A stretch of 36,970 bases of DNA, from NCBI GenBank assembly GCA_016935155.1, contig JAFGRQ010000017.1:1-36970 (forward strand), in the 5' to 3' direction. Under the pieces are notes generated by a model. That model did not search any database. It saw only the letters and a program-made list of their open reading frames with translations, and was not told the DNA's origin. This stretch comes from Candidatus Woesearchaeota archaeon. Its GTDB lineage: Archaea > Nanobdellota > Nanobdellia > Woesearchaeales > UBA10107. The translations under genes were made by a program, and so were the position numbers. Below, in pieces: positions 36,111 through 36,970 of the stretch (its first letter is position 1; the number at the start of each line of letters is the position of its first letter).

Positions 36111-36418
36111 CGCTTGCTGAATCAGTAGCAATGGTTGCTCCTTATTACAATGCAGTTTTGATAATTATACTGTTCGTGATGTTTTTCAAGTTATTTTCAC
36201 ATGATTCGAGGAAGTTTGCCTACATCAAACCGTGGAAACTGCTTTTTGTTGCTCTTGTAATATTCCTCGCAGAGACGGTCATGACTGCACTGAAAATGCT
36301 TGGCTTGATTGATTATCCGTGGATTATCTTCGGATTTTTCGAAATGGCAATTATAACGTTGTTCATATACATGCTGCTGCTTCAGAAGCAGTTCATAAAA
36401 ACTGGGAAGAAGGATTAA
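36107..36418 (+). CDS. Small 3-TM membrane protein, copy 2
   Basis: KPWKLLFVALVIFLAETVMTALKMLGLIDYPW... paralog of copy 1; ATGA overlap. Confidence 0.65.
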   Translation: MTLAESVAMVAPYYNAVLIIILFVMFFKLFSHDSRKFAYIKPWKLLFVALVIFLAETVMTALKMLGLIDYPWIIFGFFEMAIITLFIYMLLLQKQFIKTGKKD

Positions 36419-36419
36419 A

Positions 36420-36674
36420 ATGGATTCAAAAGGACTATCTCCATTGACATCAACAGTTCTACTGTTGGTTTTATCAGTAATCATAGGAGTTGTCGTTATG
36501 ACTTGGGGAAAATCCTATGTTGAACAGGCAGCAGTGGAAAAGGCATATTCTGTTGAGACTGAAAAGCCGTCATCAATTCTGCAGGACTTGGATGAAAGAT
36601 TGCAGAGCGGTGAAATAACAAAAGAACAATATGATAAAATTAAAGCAGTTGTTTTAAGTCAGAATGGCAAGTGA
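36420..36674 (+). CDS. Pilin/archaellin-like N-terminus fused to SHOCT-like C-terminus
   Basis: MDSKGLSPLTSTVLLLVLSVIIGVVVMTWG (class III signal-like) and LDERLQSGEITKEQYDKIKAVV (SHOCT-like). Confidence 0.65.
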   Translation: MDSKGLSPLTSTVLLLVLSVIIGVVVMTWGKSYVEQAAVEKAYSVETEKPSSILQDLDERLQSGEITKEQYDKIKAVVLSQNGK

Positions 36675-36970
36675 GATTAGGTTAATTCTGTTTGATTTCG
36701 ATGGAACATTAGCTGATTCTTTTGATATTGTTCTTCAATCAATAAACGAACTTTCAGACGGGTTTAATTATAAAAAGATAAAAAATAATCCTTCTTTAAG
36801 AAAAAAGCACATGAAACAAATTATTGATGATTTGGGGATTTCAATGCTGAGATTTCCTTTTTATGTTAGAAAACTGAAGGAACTCGTGTTTGAAAAAATG
36901 CACGGTGCCTTTTTATTCAAAGGAGTGTCACCTTTGATAAAAAAGCTTCACAAAAATTATGTTGTTGGAA
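36664..36970 (+). CDS. HAD-superfamily hydrolase (3' truncated by window)
   Basis: MASEIRLILFDFDGTLADSFDIVLQSINEL... Confidence 0.85.
   Translation, partial: MASEIRLILFDFDGTLADSFDIVLQSINELSDGFNYKKIKNNPSLRKKHMKQIIDDLGISMLRFPFYVRKLKELVFEKMHGAFLFKGVSPLIKKLHKNYVVG

Overview
Archaeal chromosomal window. It carries a-type translation genes (EF-1alpha, EF-2, S10, an L7Ae-S28e-L24e-NDK block), AT-rich TATA boxes, tRNAs without encoded CCA, and intron-containing tRNAs. DPANN affiliation is an inference from gene style only. I recognise four tRNA genes, all on the minus strand: Ser(CGA), Glu(CTC), Lys(CTT) with one intron, and Ser(GGA), which I read as having two introns. Two giant membrane-anchored, sequon-rich surface proteins (2532 and 2430 aa) are each encoded directly behind small ribbon-helix-helix (RHH)-like genes with overlapping reading frames. 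The second giant carries an alpha/beta-hydrolase domain near its C-terminus and is followed by a lipoprotein hydrolase, two paralogous 3-TM proteins and a pilin-like protein. The most unusual signal is a pair of paralogous LAGLIDADG endonuclease-like genes, each directly 5' of a tRNA-Ser gene. They share an identical 13-mer at identical spacing upstream of their TATA boxes. One has its stop codon inside the tRNA D-loop and is bracketed by inverted repeats that resemble the tRNA ends. No CRISPR array, rRNA or IS element was seen. All calls come from reading sequence and the ORF translations; no database search or folding program was run.
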